A stretch of 64,000 bases of DNA, taken from the NCBI GenBank assembly GCA_950022295.1, contig OX465598.1, forward strand, positions 66,324,001 through 66,388,000, written 5' to 3'. The notes beneath the pieces are model-generated. The model was not told the DNA's origin. It did not search any database and worked only from the letters and a program-made list of their open reading frames with translations. Positions 45,864 to 57,978 of this stretch are shown piece after piece. Numbering within the stretch: the first letter of the stretch is position 1; each line of letters opens with the position of its first letter. The translations under genes were made by a program, and so were the position numbers. Source of the stretch: Bromus sterilis (lineage: Eukaryota; Streptophyta; Magnoliopsida; Poales; Poaceae).

Positions 45864-46584
45864 TCTTAGAGCAAAAGGTATTAAAATAATCAGTTTTCAC
45901 ATAGCTCTCAATATAATCATGCTCATAATTTATAGCAGGTTCATTACCTTTATCGATTTCCCAATCTTCAGTATTCTTATGGATCCTTTCGATGAGATCC
46001 CATCTTTCTTCAACGCTCTTTGTCTGAAATACCCCGCTAGAGGAGGCATCCAGCATTTCCTTATCCTGACGAGAAAGCATGGCATAAAAATTTGTAAGTA
46101 TAATATCTTTGGGGAGCTTATGGATAGGACATTTGAACATTAGGGATTTTAGTCTCCCCCAAGCTTGAGCGATGCTCTCTCCGTCGCGAGACCTAAAGTT
46201 ATAGATGTAATTCCTGTCTCGATGAACTTCATGAAGAGGGTAAAACTTTGTATAAAAGAGAGACATAAGCTCTTCCCATTTAAGAGAATGTGAGTTATCG
46301 AGGAGCGTATACCAATCTGAAGCTTTGTCTGTAAGCGATATGGAGAATAATTTCTTCATAATGAACTCCAGTGACACACCTGCAAGCTTAAATAATGAAC
46401 ATAGTTGTGATAAATATAGCAAGTGTTCACCTGGATGTCTGTCTCCTGCATAGCGATTAGCTAGGACATAATCGATGATACCAGATGGTATCTTATAAGG
46501 CACAATTTCAGTAGGGGCAGGAGTGACTACCCTAGTTGTGGGGCGGCTCCCCAAGAACAACGATCCAATGGTAGGGGTGTCCAT
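45838..46584 (-). pseudogene. Athila-C gag N-terminal part
   Basis: ATG at 46584 (MDTPTIGSLFLGSRPTTR), 112 bp after the LTR, open for 248 codons to the frameshift near 45845. Capsid-like segment SISLTDKASDWYTLL, FYPLHEVHRDRNYIYNF, GESIAQAWGRLKSLMF and LTNFYAMLSRQDKEML. Close to Athila-B gag. Confidence 0.9.
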
Positions 46585-46666
46585 AAGGACAAAGACAGCA
46601 ACAGCAAAACTAAAAACATAAATATAAAAACTTCCTTACCAGCTTCACTTACTAGTAGCGCTACGC

Positions 46667-46684
46667 TCGCCGGCAACGGCGCCA
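46667..46684 (-). other. Athila-C primer binding site
   Basis: TGGCGCCGTTGCCGGCGA on the minus strand; one G to C change from the tRNA-Asp-type site of Athila-A and -B. Confidence 0.82.
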
Positions 46685-46696
46685 GAAAACGTTACT

Positions 46697-48212
46697 TGAT
46701 GACCCTCAACGTAAGGGATCGATTGCATCGTTTTCGATAAGTAAGAGTGTCGAACCCAACGAGGAGCAGAAGGTAATAGCAAGTGATTTTGGTAAGTAGA
46801 TAACTGCAAGCACCGAAAGATAACTTTTTAGGGGTTTTCTTGGTATAAGTAACAGGATAGTAAAAAGCGAGCAAAGTAAAAGATACTGGAGAGTAAAAGG
46901 TGGCCCAATCCTTTCTTAGCAAAGGAGAGGCCTAGCAACTAAACTTATAAAAGCTAAAGTGTTCTTGAGGACACAGGGGAGAGGTAGTCATGTGCTTTCG
47001 CCATATTCCGTATCGGTACTATGTGCTGTGTTGATAAGTGTTGAGTGGGTGGATCTATGCTAGTACACCCTCTAGACTAAGATAAGTGCACTCTTATGAT
47101 TAAACACCTTGCAAGCATCCGCAAATACAAGATAGTAATTAAGGCAAAAGCCTAACCATAGCAATACGATCGGTGATCCATTGTTCCCTTGTGCAAAAGC
47201 GTGCAAACTGGGGTTTAGGTTTCTGTCACTCCGGCAACCCACCGTAAGCATTCTTTGTACACAATGTATCCCCCTAGGTCCTTGATAAGGCGAAGTGTTG
47301 AGTGTTCGACTCACACAACACCACTAGGAAAATAACAAAACAACTTAAATATCAACCAACACATATTACTCGAACATCATATGACTACTAGCAACTAGAC
47401 TTCTCCCATGTCCTCAAGAACTAAACTAACTACTCACAAGACATAAAAGAGATCATGATCAGTGGGGATAAATAGATGATAAACAATCTGAACACAATAA
47501 TATTTCTCCAACAAAACTCAATAGCATTCACCAAAAAGTAGTAATCAACACCGAAAAAGTAGAGAGGATAGATAGTACGGATTACAACATGAGTTGCAAT
47601 TGTGAGACAAGATTGGATGGAGGTGGAGATGGTGCCGATGATGGGGATGATGTTGATGATGATCTCGATGATGCCCGTGACGATGGTGATGACGATGGCG
47701 ATGATCTCCCCTTCCGGGAGGTGATCTCCCCTGCGGAATCTGTCCGCCAGAGATGGCTTTTCTTCTCTGTAGGTTTCCGCCACGGAGCGGCGGCGGAACT
47801 CCGGATACTCTCCCTTTTAGGGTTTTTGGATCACAATGAGTATATAGGCCAGAGGGGGAGCCGGGAGTGGCCTCGGGGGTCCAGGCGCCCTCTCGGCGCG
47901 GCCAGGGGTGGGGCCGCGCCAGGTGGCCGCCTGGGCACCCTGTGGCCCCCCTCTGGTCGATCTTTTGCGTGTCTTCGTGATCCTTCTGGAAAACAGCCTC
48001 CGTCGATTTTCAGGTAATTTGGAGGTGTTCTTCTTCAGCAACTCAGCATCCACTTTTTACCGCTGAATCCCACGTCTGTTGCTTCGGCACCGGAAAGTTG
48101 CAAACTATGTAAAATAAGCCCAAACAACATAAGAATAGCATCATATCATGAAATATATCAATGAATAAGAAAGAATTACTATATAAAATAGTGATGCATT
48201 TTGGACGTATCA
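46697..48212 (-). repeat. Athila-C 5' LTR
   Basis: About 1.52 kb on the minus strand, TGATACGTCCAAAATGCATC (48212) to GAGGGTCATCA (46697). Hairpin at 47881-47936 and a TATA-like motif in between. Its outer end abuts Athila-B LTR position 142. Confidence 0.9.
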
Positions 48213-49593
48213 AGGTTTCAGCGGTAAAAAGTGGACGCTGAGTTGCTGAAGAAGAATACCTCCAAATTATCTGAAAATCGACGGAGGCTATTTTCCAGAA
48301 GGATCATGAAGACACGCAAAAGAGCGACCAGAGGAGGGACACAGGGTACCTAGGCGGCCACCTGGCGCGGCCCCCACCCTGGCCGCGCCGGGAGGGCGCC
48401 TAGACCCCTGGGACCACTCCCGGTTCCCCCCTCTGGCCTATATATCGCACATCATTCAGAAACCCTAAAAAGGGGGGAGTTTACGGAGTTCCGCTGGCGC
48501 CGCTCTGTGGCGGAAACCTACAAAGAAGAAAAGCCATCTCTGGCGGGCAGATTCCGCCGGGGAGATCACCTCCCGGAACGGGAGATCATCGCCATCGTCA
48601 TCACCATCTTCACGGGCATCATCGAGATCATCATCAACATCATCCTCATCATCAGCACCATCTCCACCTCCATCCAATCTTATCTCACAATTGCAACTTG
48701 TGTTGTAATCCGTACTATCTATCCTTTCTACTCTATCGGTGTTGATTACTACTTTGTGGTGAATGCTGTTGAGTTTTGATGGAGAAATATCATTGTGTCC
48801 AGATTGTTTATCATCTATTTATCCCCACTGATCATGATCTCTTTTATGTCTTGTGAGTAGTTACTTTAGTTCTTGAGGACATGGGAGAAGTCTAGTTGTT
48901 AGTAGTCATATGATGTTGAAGTAACATGTGTTGTTTGATATTTAAGTTGTGTTGTTATTTTCCTAGTGGTGTTGTGTGAGTCGAACACTCAACACTTCGC
49001 CTTATCAAGGACCTAGGGGAATACATTGTGTACAAAGAATGCTTACGGTGGGTTGCCGGAGTGACAGAAACCTAAACCCCAGTTTGCACGCTTTTGCACA
49101 AGGGAACAATGGATCACCGATCGTATTGCTATGGTTAGGCTTCTGCCTTAATTACTATCTTGTATTTGGGGATGCTTGCAAGGTGTTTAATCATAAGAGT
49201 GCACTTATCTTAGTCTAGAGGGTGTACTAGCATAGATCCACCCACTCAACACTTATCAACACAACACATAGTATCGATACGGAATATGGCGAAAGCACAT
49301 GACTACCTCTCCCGTGTGTCCTCAAGAACACCTTAGCCTTTATAAGTTCAGTTGTTAGGCCTCTCCTTTGCTCAGAAAGGGTTGGGCCACTCGTTACTCT
49401 CCAGTACCTTTTACTTTGCTCGTTTTTATTTTCATGTTGCTTATACCAAGAAAACCCCTAAAAAGTTACCTTTCAGTGCTTGAAGTTATCTCCTTGCCAA
49501 AGTCACTTGCTATTACCTTCTGCTCCTCGTTGGGTTCGACACTCTTACTTATCGAAAACGCTGCAATAGATCCCTTACGCTTGTGGGTCATCA
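48213..49593 (+). repeat. Athila-B 3' LTR, first 141 bp missing
   Basis: Starts AGGTTTCAGCGGTAAAAAGT, equal to 23727 onward in the 5' LTR, and ends TGGGTCATCA before TSD ACAGC. Differs from the 5' LTR by about 30 bases and a 12-bp ATC-type insertion near 48598. Confidence 0.9.
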
Positions 49594-49598
49594 ACAGC

Positions 49599-50510
49599 CA
49601 TCAAACAGAGGCATCGCTATCCCTGACAAGCGGCGAAGAAATCCTAACAGACATCAAGGCCCTGAGATTCCATCTCTCAGACCTTTTTCCCGATGAAGAA
49701 AAAACATCTTACTCCCATCGGGAGAGTACATCATAAGAGTCCCGGGTGCTCCCTCACCTAAAGGTCAGCCATGTGCTCGAGTGACCACTCGCACTTATGA
49801 GAGTCTCGGGTGCTCCCTCAACCCGGCGTGAGACAAACATGCATTCGCCAAGTCCATACAGCGCTAAGAGTCTCAGGTGCTCCCTCACCTCGAGAGCCGA
49901 AACGGCATTCGAGTGATTACTCGCGAAAAACCCCGACTGAGCACTCGAAACAAGCTCCTCGGTTGAATGAGTGAACAACTCGCTTGATGTTTTGTTCCAA
50001 GCGGGTGCAATGCTATAAGGCTCCGCGCCTCAAAAACACACATTCTTGGAACACGATACACTGTGCCCAGATGCCACGCAAGATTAGCGTGTAGGTAAGA
50101 CCGCGCTGCGAAGTTCGGCCGGGCTGGGACTTGCCGAAGAGCGATTTCACTCCCAACCTTTCCCATGCGCTGCGCATGATAGAGAAGCCGGGCGGACGCG
50201 CCTTAGGCTATGCACATTACTGGCGGCAAATGAACACCGTAAGACCTTAAGCGGACGGACTTTTGCTCGACACCAGTGTTCCAAGCTCACGTCGAGGGAC
50301 GTGGGTTTGATTTGGCTACTATGGTATTTGCCCTAGTGCAATTCACCGAGGCTCGACCCGTCGACTCCTTGGGCCCTTTCAGCTTAGCATCCCTCGAAAC
50401 AGGTTTTGTCATGGCCACCAGACTGCCAGCGACCCGCGTATGAACCGCGCATACCAATAACCGACAAATGAATGTACTCGAGTCCCTGCACGACTCTTCG
50501 AGTCCCCCAG
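49599..50510 (+). other. Tat-1 3' untranslated region, distal part
   Basis: Continuation of Tat-1 after the Athila-B insertion; no gene seen. It contains three degenerate repeats around GAGTCCCGGGTGCTCCCTCA (starting about 49737, 49801 and 49867, spacing 64-66 bp). Confidence 0.65.
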
Positions 50511-50525
50511 GCACTCGGGGGCTAC
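50511..50525 (+). other. Tat-1 polypurine tract
   Basis: GCACTCGGGGGCTAC directly before the 3' LTR; the same core recurs in the 21071-21770 array and at about 21948 and 22061. Confidence 0.75.
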
Positions 50526-50961
50526 TGACGAGGGGGTGACCCCACGACTCCTACGGATAAGCCTACCTTGTGTCCATGAAGACAGAAGGCCCATAAAGAT
50601 ATAACCTCGGCCCAATATTTGGCACCGACGTAGGAGTCTGCGACTCACAAGGAAGGTGCGAAACCTGCCGTACGGAGCAAGCTAGGGTTAGGAAAGTTTA
50701 CCTGTACACGTAGATGAACTTCCGAGACCTAGCCCGGTATATAAGGGCTAGGAGGGGCGACGCCAAAGGCATCTAATATCACCTGTAACCCTAGCCTTGA
50801 GCGCTCCAGCCTTGGCCTCCACTATAATCGCATCTCCCCCATCAATAATATCGAGCAGGAGCGAGCCTTCCTGTTTGCCGACGAGCTATCGTCCAACCTG
50901 TGCCTCTCATGACTAACCCAGGGTCCCTGACCATGGGAATTGCCGGGGTTGATCCCCGTCA
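50526..50961 (+). repeat. Tat-1 3' LTR
   Basis: 436 bp, TGACGAGGGGGTGACCCC to GATCCCCGTCA, followed by TSD CCATT. Confidence 0.93.
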
Positions 50962-50966
50962 CCATT

Positions 50967-51152
50967 GCTTCCGCTAACTTTGTGCTTTCAAGCTGTTGTA
51001 TTCGAGCCCTCGTGGCCCCTGGATTTTATTAAACATCTTGTATTATTTTATTTGTAGAGTTGTGTTGTGATATCTCACCGTGAGTCCCTAATCTCGGTCG
51101 TGTACCTTGCGTGTATGATTACTGTACACGGTCTGATTTTGGGGGCGTCACA
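50967..51152 (+). repeat. LongLTR element: 5' LTR, last part
   Basis: Continues the LTR broken at 11453 and ends TTTTGGGGGCGTCACA; CA terminus fits the TG start at 7075. Confidence 0.82.
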
Positions 51153-51155
51153 AGT

Positions 51156-51167
51156 TGGTATCAGAGC
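51156..51167 (+). other. LongLTR primer binding site (initiator Met tRNA)
   Basis: TGGTATCAGAGC, 3 bp after the LTR. It proves that the preceding sequence is a 5' LTR on the plus strand. About 150 bp of internal sequence follow, with no gene, before Tat-2. Confidence 0.88.
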
Positions 51168-51319
51168 CGACTGCCTGTAGGACACCCCCTTCCAACTCCT
51201 TGGTCGAAGTCGAGTCTAGTATTTGCAAAGCTACTTTACTAACAGTGTTGTGTGGCTTATCGGCCCACATCGTAAACTGGGTGGTATTAGGATCTTTTAC
51301 TCCGTACCTTTACTCTGGG

Positions 51320-51758
51320 TGACGAGGGGGTGACCCCATGACTCCTATGGATGGGCCTACCCGGCGTACCCGAAGACAGAAGGCCCATAAGGATGCCGCC
51401 TGGGCCCAGCCTTGGCCTACTAGTGGCACCGACGTAGGAGTCCACGACTCGTAAGGAAGGTGCAAAACCTGCCGTGCGGTACAAGCTTAGGGATTAGGAA
51501 ACCTCATCTGTAATCCAAGATGTCCTGGCCGACTATATAAAGGCTAGGAGGGGAGACATCAAGATCAATCCAATACGCAATCTGTAACCCTAGCCTTGTG
51601 CGCACTAGCCTTGGCCTTCCTATAATCGCCATCTCCAAGCAATAATATCGAGCAGGAACGTCTCCTCCTGTTAGCCGACGAGCTATCGTCCAACCTGTGC
51701 CTCTCATGACTAACCCAGGGTCCCTGACCATGGGATTTGCCAGGGTACATCCCCGTCA
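51320..51758 (+). repeat. Tat-2 5' LTR
   Basis: 439 bp, TGACGAGGGGGTGACCCC to ATCCCCGTCA. TATA motif at 51534-51540. Confidence 0.9.
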
Positions 51759-52647
51759 ATTGGCGCCGTCTGTGGGAACTACACAGGTTGGAATCACGAT
51801 CTCGGTGGTTCCGTCTTCAGCAAGCCACAACTCAAGAGCAAGAACCAGATCCAATCCACCCGAAGAATTCAAGATCACGACAAACATCTCTGCCGCCCCA
51901 TCGAGATCGCTCGGCCTGCAGATGTGCCAAGACCAATACTATGGCGGCAACCGAGTCCACCGCCAGCGAAGGAGAAATCGACGACCCAAAAGAAAGACGC
52001 AAGGGCTCTACGCGGAGATCCCGATCGGCGAACTACAACACGAAGCAGAGGACCCACCGACCACTCGACGACCCACCGCCACCCAGGCACCCGCCGCACA
52101 ACAAGACGCCGACTCCGAGCGCGAGATCAGCGATCCTCAAGATCACCGCCAACAAAGAAGAAATCGACGACCTAGAATACAGGCACGAGGATTCTACAAA
52201 GAGACCCCACTCGACGAGTCGCACTACACAGCTACGCGCTCGCCGACCACTCGACGACCCGCCACCGCGCGGACAACTGTCGCCCGCCAGGACAGCGACT
52301 CTGAGACCCATACCGGCGAATACTGCGATCCGGATCGAAGACCAGATGAATTTTCCAACCTCACAAAGAACCAGAATCTGAGCGTGGGGATCGAAATCGA
52401 TCCACGAGTCCACGAGCACCCGGCGGATCACGCGCCGTTCTTCCGAATATCAAGGAGGACACGGCACGCCGGATCCAGCAAACTCATGGTCAGGGAGAAG
52501 CTAGAAGGACCCTGCATGATCCACTGCTTCGAATACGACCGAGGATCCATCAGATCGGGCCACACTCTGGGAAACTGCCGCCTGTTCAACGAACTCGCCG
52601 ACAGCCTCAAGGAGGAAAAACAGCGAGAAGCCAAGCGCACCCGATGA
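51706..52647 (+). pseudogene. Tat-2 gag
   Basis: ATG 51706 in the LTR (MTNPGSLTMGFARVHPRQLA) and open through the primer site to TGA 52645-52647, 313 codons. Contains the two 62-residue arginine-rich modules (51958-52143, 52144-52329), then GEYCDPDRRPDEFSNLTKNQ, the RISRRTRHAGSSKL block and a knuckle remnant SGHTLGNCRLFNELA. No capsid domain seen. In Tat-1 the corresponding point after EKQ is open into the protease, so the TGA is a mutation here. Confidence 0.82.
51761..51778 (+). other. Tat-2 primer binding site
   Basis: TGGCGCCGTCTGTGGGAA, as in Tat-1. Confidence 0.8.
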
Positions 52648-52704
52648 ACCGAGCAGTCGCCGACTCCAAGTCTCGAAATACGCTCCAACCCGACTCATGG
52701 ACAG

Positions 52705-53635
52705 GTGTACACGATCCAAGAAGGCAGGGTATCGCAAGCCCAACAGGACGCCTACACCCTGCAAGCCAGAGCAGCCGAGAACCTAAACACAGTCGAAGTC
52801 TACCAGCTACACGACGCAGAAACTAGTATCACGTTCTCCCAGAGTGATCACCCACCTGCAGTCCCAAGGCCGGGGCACGCGCCCCTGGTACTCGATGCTC
52901 AAATCGGAGGGTACGACATGGACAAAATCTTCATGGACGGAGGAAGCAGCATGAACATAATCTTCGTCAGCACCCTACACAAGATGCTGATCCCACGATC
53001 AGTATGGAAAAAAATCAAGCACCGTGTTATACGGAGTAGTACCAGGAGAGGCGGCCACTTCCCTTGGAATAATCGAGCTCGAAGTTGTCTTTGGCAGCAG
53101 ATGCAATTTCGCAAGACACACCCTCGAGTTCGAAGTACTCGATTGGAAGTCGCAGTACCACGCCATACTGAGATGTCCAGCGTTCGCACAATTCATGGCG
53201 GTTCCTAACTACGCCTACCTCAAACTCAAGATGCCAGGATCCGCGGGCGTCATTACAGTCAACGGGAGCTTCACCCGATCAGACCAATGTGATCATGATT
53301 TTCACAAAGTTTCCGACACATTTGGAGCCGAGCAAGAACTCACAGAAATAGCCATGGCGACAGACAAAAGTATCTTTCCGCTAGCAAGTCGTAGCGAGTC
53401 AAAATAGTATGGGCAGGACTTCAGAATCGACAGCGACACGGTCACCCACCAAGTGCACCCGACGGACCCAGGAAAAACAGTCCGCGTGTACGCACACCTC
53501 CCGGAAGAGCAAGCGACTGCCAAAATCGCCCTCCTCCGTGAAGAATGGGAAATCTTTGCCTGGGACCCAGCCGACATGCCAGGAGTACCGCGCGAGTTCG
53601 TGGAACACGCTCTACGCATCAAGCCAAACACCAAG
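52705..53635 (+). pseudogene. Tat-2 protease and linker to RT
   Basis: IQEGRVSQAQQDAYTLQ and the active-site region KIFMDGGSSMNIIF at about 52920-52965; an extra A in the A-run at 53010 shifts the frame, and the rest (YGVVPGEAATSLGIIELEVV, AFAQFMAVPNYAYLKLKMPG) is read from about 53024. TAG at 53405-53407, then HPTDPGKTVRVYAHLPEEQA and EIFAWDPADMPGVPREF up to the insertion at 53636. Confidence 0.85.
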
Positions 53636-55253
53636 TGATGGCTTCTCGCCCTTCGTTGGTTTACCCCAAGTGGAAGGTGGAGATGTAGCGCATCATCAAG
53701 TTTCCCTCGGTAAAGATACCAAGGTTTGTCTCCAGTAGGACTCCGGAGATGATAAGTAGGTGTCAGCGGCGCAACTGACGTGGACCTGCACACAGACACA
53801 GATAACTTTGTTCCCAACGAAGTTCAGAGAGGTTGTCAATCTCTCCGGTCTTGTTGTTCACAGAGGGTAAAACGCAAGGGATAATGATAGCAAGTAAAAG
53901 CAGTAAGGTAAATATAGCGTGGAAATAATAATAAGGATATGGACCGGGATACGTGATGTTCACTAGTGATGTCTCTCTCACAAAAGATGATAAAACTGCT
54001 ATGTGAGGTAAACAAATTACAGAAGGGCAATTGACATGATTATAAACGCACCGCAATGCTAACTATGCTACAAAAGAAAGGAAGAGGCTCAAAAGCACGG
54101 GCAGTACGCCAAAATAAGTAGACCGTAATTTAACTGCATCTACTACTAATCATCCACCTTGATATATCTATCCAGAACATCTCGCTGGTATTAAGTTGCG
54201 AGCCCCACCCAAAGTGTAAACCCAAAGCAACAGACAACTGCATTAAAAAGAACTCTGCGTAAAGTAAACAATCCTTGTAACCGCGGTTACAAGCACCGTT
54301 GTTTTCCCCCTTGTGGCAAAAACACATCCCCTAGACTCATGTTTCTGTCACTCAAGCATGTCATCGGGGGGCATGAACCCACAATCTAGCACAACGTTCC
54401 CTCTTGGAGTCACTACCAACTACTTGGCCAAAGCAATAAACAACAACGGAGAACATGCAAGAATTAATTAGGAACAAAAATAAAAGAGATAAAAACCAAA
54501 TATATTACTCTATCACAATCTGAACATAATCTCATAATCCATCAGATCCCATCAAACTCAACATAGCAATAGCAGAAATATTACAAAGGTGCCTCGATCA
54601 TGTAGGGAAGCTCACGAGGTCTAAACAATGAAGATCAAAGAGGGGAGGAGAACATCACATAGCTACTGATCACGGACCCATGGTCCAAGGAAAACTACTC
54701 ACAAGACATCCGGGGAGCATCCATGGTGGAGAGGAGACTTCCGGAGGTCAATCCTCCCTCCGGCAGGGTTCCGGGAAGAGGTCTTCTGGTGCTCCCGATC
54801 TCGGAAGCGCGGCGGCGGCGGAACAGAGGCGAGTTTGCGAAATAGGGTTCTGTCTTCGGAGTTTCCCCGTGACGGAGAATAAATAGGAGAAGGGGGGAAG
54901 CCAGATGTGGACCAGGGGCCCCAGGCGCCCCCCTGGCGCGGCCAGGGGTGGGGCCGCGCCGGGTGGCCGCCTGGGCCCCCTGGCTCCCCTCTGGCCCCTC
55001 CCGGCCTCTTCTCAAAGCTTCCTGTACGCTGAGTTTTCCTGTATTTTTCCCGGAATTTTTCTGGCACTTTTTATATGGGGGAAAACTGAAATAGAAAAAC
55101 AGCAGAAAACAGGAACTGGCACTGGGGTGCACTGAGTTAATAGGTTAGTCCAATTATGATCAAAAGTGTATGAAAGTGTATCTATATCATTGCAATATCA
55201 CACAAAACATGCATGGAGCAAGCAGAAATTATAGATACGTTTTGGACGTATCA
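53636..55253 (-). repeat. Non-autonomous element 3' LTR
   Basis: 1618 bp; on the minus strand TGATACGTCCAAAACGTATC to AGAAGCCATCA. Hairpin at 54920-54975. Confidence 0.9.
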
Positions 55254-57978
55254 ACATCCCCAAGCTTAATTCCTGCTCGTCCTCGAGTAGGTAAATGATA
55301 ACAACATAATTTCTGTTGTGACATGCTAGCAACCATAAAAGAACTTTGAAAAGTAAAGCAATCAAGGTTAGAGATTCAATTCAAGTCATAACATGCAAGA
55401 GTCTATATTAGCATTGAAGCAAGTAACAAAATAACATTAGGTGGAAGAGCTCTCGCTGTCCGTGACTCGAATGTCTCCAAATGGTGTTTGCGTGCAAGAA
55501 GGGGGATAGGGAATATGAGAAAAAAGTATTTTTGTGTTGAGAACTCAATCTACTAAAGTTTCACACTTGGTCTTCTTTGGAATATTATCTTGACTCGTCC
55601 CCAGACCACTAGCCAGGTACAAGTCAATTTGATCCACTCCTTTTCGATATTTTGAGCACTCATGCAATGGATGAGCGTAAGCACGAGAGTTGACACTTAG
55701 GGTGGCAAAGAGAGAAATATGGTGGAGGAGGAAAAAAAAAGGATGAGAAAGGCTCACATCAATGAGGACAATCATAGGCAAGAGATGCCAAATGATAGAT
55801 ATGGTGTGAGGAGTAGGGATTGCCATGCAACGGATGCACATACGAGCTAAGAAGCTCTCCAAACTATATGCAGAATAATCATCTCTATGGAGTACAAGGA
55901 TATAAAGGGAGTACTAGTGTGGATCTCTCAAAAGGATAGTAGTGTTGCCCCTTTCTCTCTTTTTATTTCTTTTTCTCTTTTTTCTATTTTTTGTATTTTT
56001 TTTGTGGCCTCAATGGCTCTTTCTATTTAACTCTCATTTGTCCTCTTTGGGATCTTTTAATGTTTCCACTTTGGGATCTTTTCCTCACTTAAGGGAAACA
56101 CTCTATTTTACAAGAAGGTAAAGGAGATCTTTCACACTTTACAAGGTACTCAAAATCATAAAGAAGATGTAACTAACATGATGTATGCAATGTATGTCGC
56201 TGCCAGTGTAGCAGGAACATGTATGACATGAAGATCAAGTCATGAAGAGGTGGATGTTGCATGGCAATATAACTCGGAAAGGCTATGGAAATGCCTTGAT
56301 AGGTAGGTATGGTGGCTGTTTTGAGGAAATATATAAGGAGGCTTATGATGACAGAGCGTATCATGCCAAGGGTTTGGATGTACCGGCGAAGGTGGACACC
56401 AACTCTCGGAGTGAGAAGAAGGCAATGCACGGCACGGGAAAGGCTAGCAAAATATGGGAAGGTGGAAGTGTCAACTTTCAATACTTACATTAGTCCGAAG
56501 AACTCATGCACTTATTATCGGTAACTCTCAATCTAATGAGGAGGTTCACAAAGAGACAAGTACCCCGAGGAGGAGAGTATGGGGGTTTGGTTATCCTTGC
56601 GCATCCTCGACTCATGTTACGTGAGTGTTCTCTGATATTCGACCCCTCAGAAGAGTAGTGATCCATCTAGTAGCTAGAGTTCCCAACAAGTTTTGTAGGT
56701 TTTGAAAATACACACGGATTTCCCAAAATACGACACCTATCACTAATAGGCTAGAGCTCTTGACACCAAAAGTTCAAACATTACTCACATCAATACCTCA
56801 AAACTATTGCAAGCTACTACTAGAATTAAATAGCAACCTCAATCACTTACTTTCAAGACAAGACACAACTCAATGCAACAACCAACTCTCTTTAACAAGA
56901 TAAACATGAAAACTTAAAAAGAGTTCCAGCAACAAACTAAACAAAAGCCAAGGCTCTTGCTAAAGACAAACTAAGACTAAAACTATACATGGCAGTAGCT
57001 ATGAAAAGATAAAGAACACACAACAGCAAAAAAGATAAGCAGGAAAAATCCTATGATGTGTTCTAAATTTTGAAAGTGGAGCGTGTTTCTCTCCCACACA
57101 AAGTAAGACAGGATCTAACTTGTTATGAACAGCAAGCAAATCTAAAGAAAACTAAAAAATAAAACCTAAGAGCGAGGCGCTCCAAGCATAGCACATAACG
57201 CAAGAAGTGATAAAAATATAGTGAGACGAAGGACGAACTGATGATTGTTGATGGAGAATGGGATGCACGGGGGCATCCCCAAGCTTAGACGCTTGAGTCT
57301 CCTTGAATATTTATTGGGGATGCATGGGGGCATCCTCAAGCTTGAGCGCTTGACACTCCTGGATCTTCTTTCATCATCTTCTATCGCACACTTGAAAACT
57401 CCCTTCATACATAACTCATCATAAGATGATTAGAGAGGTTAGTACCCTTAATAAAATAATTTTTCCCCACTGGATAAAAAGATAATTCTCGAAGAGATAC
57501 TGTTTCTCAAGAGTGCCAAAAAGTTTTTGAAAATAAAAAGCAAGGTTAAGGTTTGCAAAAGTAAGGAGAGAAGAAACGTGGCAGAATCTGTGAAAAACAG
57601 AACAGCAGATAGTAAAGAATTTTTAGGGGCACTTCTGCAACCCAAATCAAAAAACTCAGAACATATGGAAGTTTCATAATTGTATAGAGCATACTGTGTA
57701 AAAAATTCAGCTCAAAATGGTGAACTGGGATTTTTCCGGAATTTTTCTGGTCACGAGGACAGAATCTGTTTTCTGGACAGCATGTCACAACTTTTACTTC
57801 CCTTGCCATAAGAGGCTATAACTTGGCACAAAGTTGAAAAATAAAGATACAATGATGTTGCTATAGTAGTAACAATCATCAAGACACAACAAAAGCAAAA
57901 AGAAAACCTAAATTCGTTGCGGACTGCCTCCCGAAAGCGCTTTCTTTTATGCCTTTAAGCTAGGCATGATGCAGAAGA
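55254..57978 (-). other. Non-autonomous element internal non-coding region
   Basis: Polypurine tract AAGCTTGGGGATGT (minus, 55267-55254) and 2.7 kb without convincing ORFs. Contains a T-rich low-complexity run (55950-56010) and two copies of a GGGGCATCCCCAAGCTTAGA-like block at about 57269 and 57331, 62 bp apart, that repeat the polypurine tract. Confidence 0.65.

Larger units (their letters stand above)
39298..48212 (-). mobile_element. Athila-C: reverse-oriented Athila element inside Athila-B 3' LTR
   Basis: Read on the minus strand: 5' LTR 48212-46697, primer site, gag-protease, RT, RNase H-integrase, extra ORF, 3' untranslated region, polypurine tract and 3' LTR (39463 to about 39298, only about 165 bp left). 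To its right the Athila-B LTR resumes at position 142. The simplest history is insertion into the Athila-B 3' LTR followed by one deletion that removed the rest of the Athila-C 3' LTR, the first 141 bp of the Athila-B 3' LTR and part of its 3' untranslated region. Confidence 0.85.
23586..49593 (+). mobile_element. Athila-B: Athila-lineage Gypsy element with two nested insertions
   Basis: Flanked by the 5-bp TSD ACAGC (23581-23585 and 49594-49598). The 5' LTR is whole (23586-25093); the 3' LTR survives from about position 142 to its end (48213-49593). Within it sit the Copia element (26421-34881) and the reversed Athila-C (39298-48212). Its own sequence is 23586-26420, 34887-39297 and 48213-49593. 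LTR divergence is about 2% by eye over the shared part. Coding regions carry several stops. Confidence 0.92.
11454..50961 (+). mobile_element. Tat-1: Tat-lineage Gypsy retrotransposon with nested insertions
   Basis: Both LTRs are present (11454-11890 and 50526-50961, 437 and 436 bp) and flanked by the 5-bp TSD CCATT (11449-11453 and 50962-50966). Between them lie the primer site, gag-protease, RT-RNase H, a second RNase H with integrase, a tandem array, an antisense gene-like unit and a polypurine tract. Inserted inside it are the solo LTR 13587-17674 and the 26-kb Athila-B complex 23586-49593; without these the element is about 9.4 kb. I count about 11 differences between the LTRs (roughly 2.5%), so it is older than the Copia insertion. 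Confidence 0.93.
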
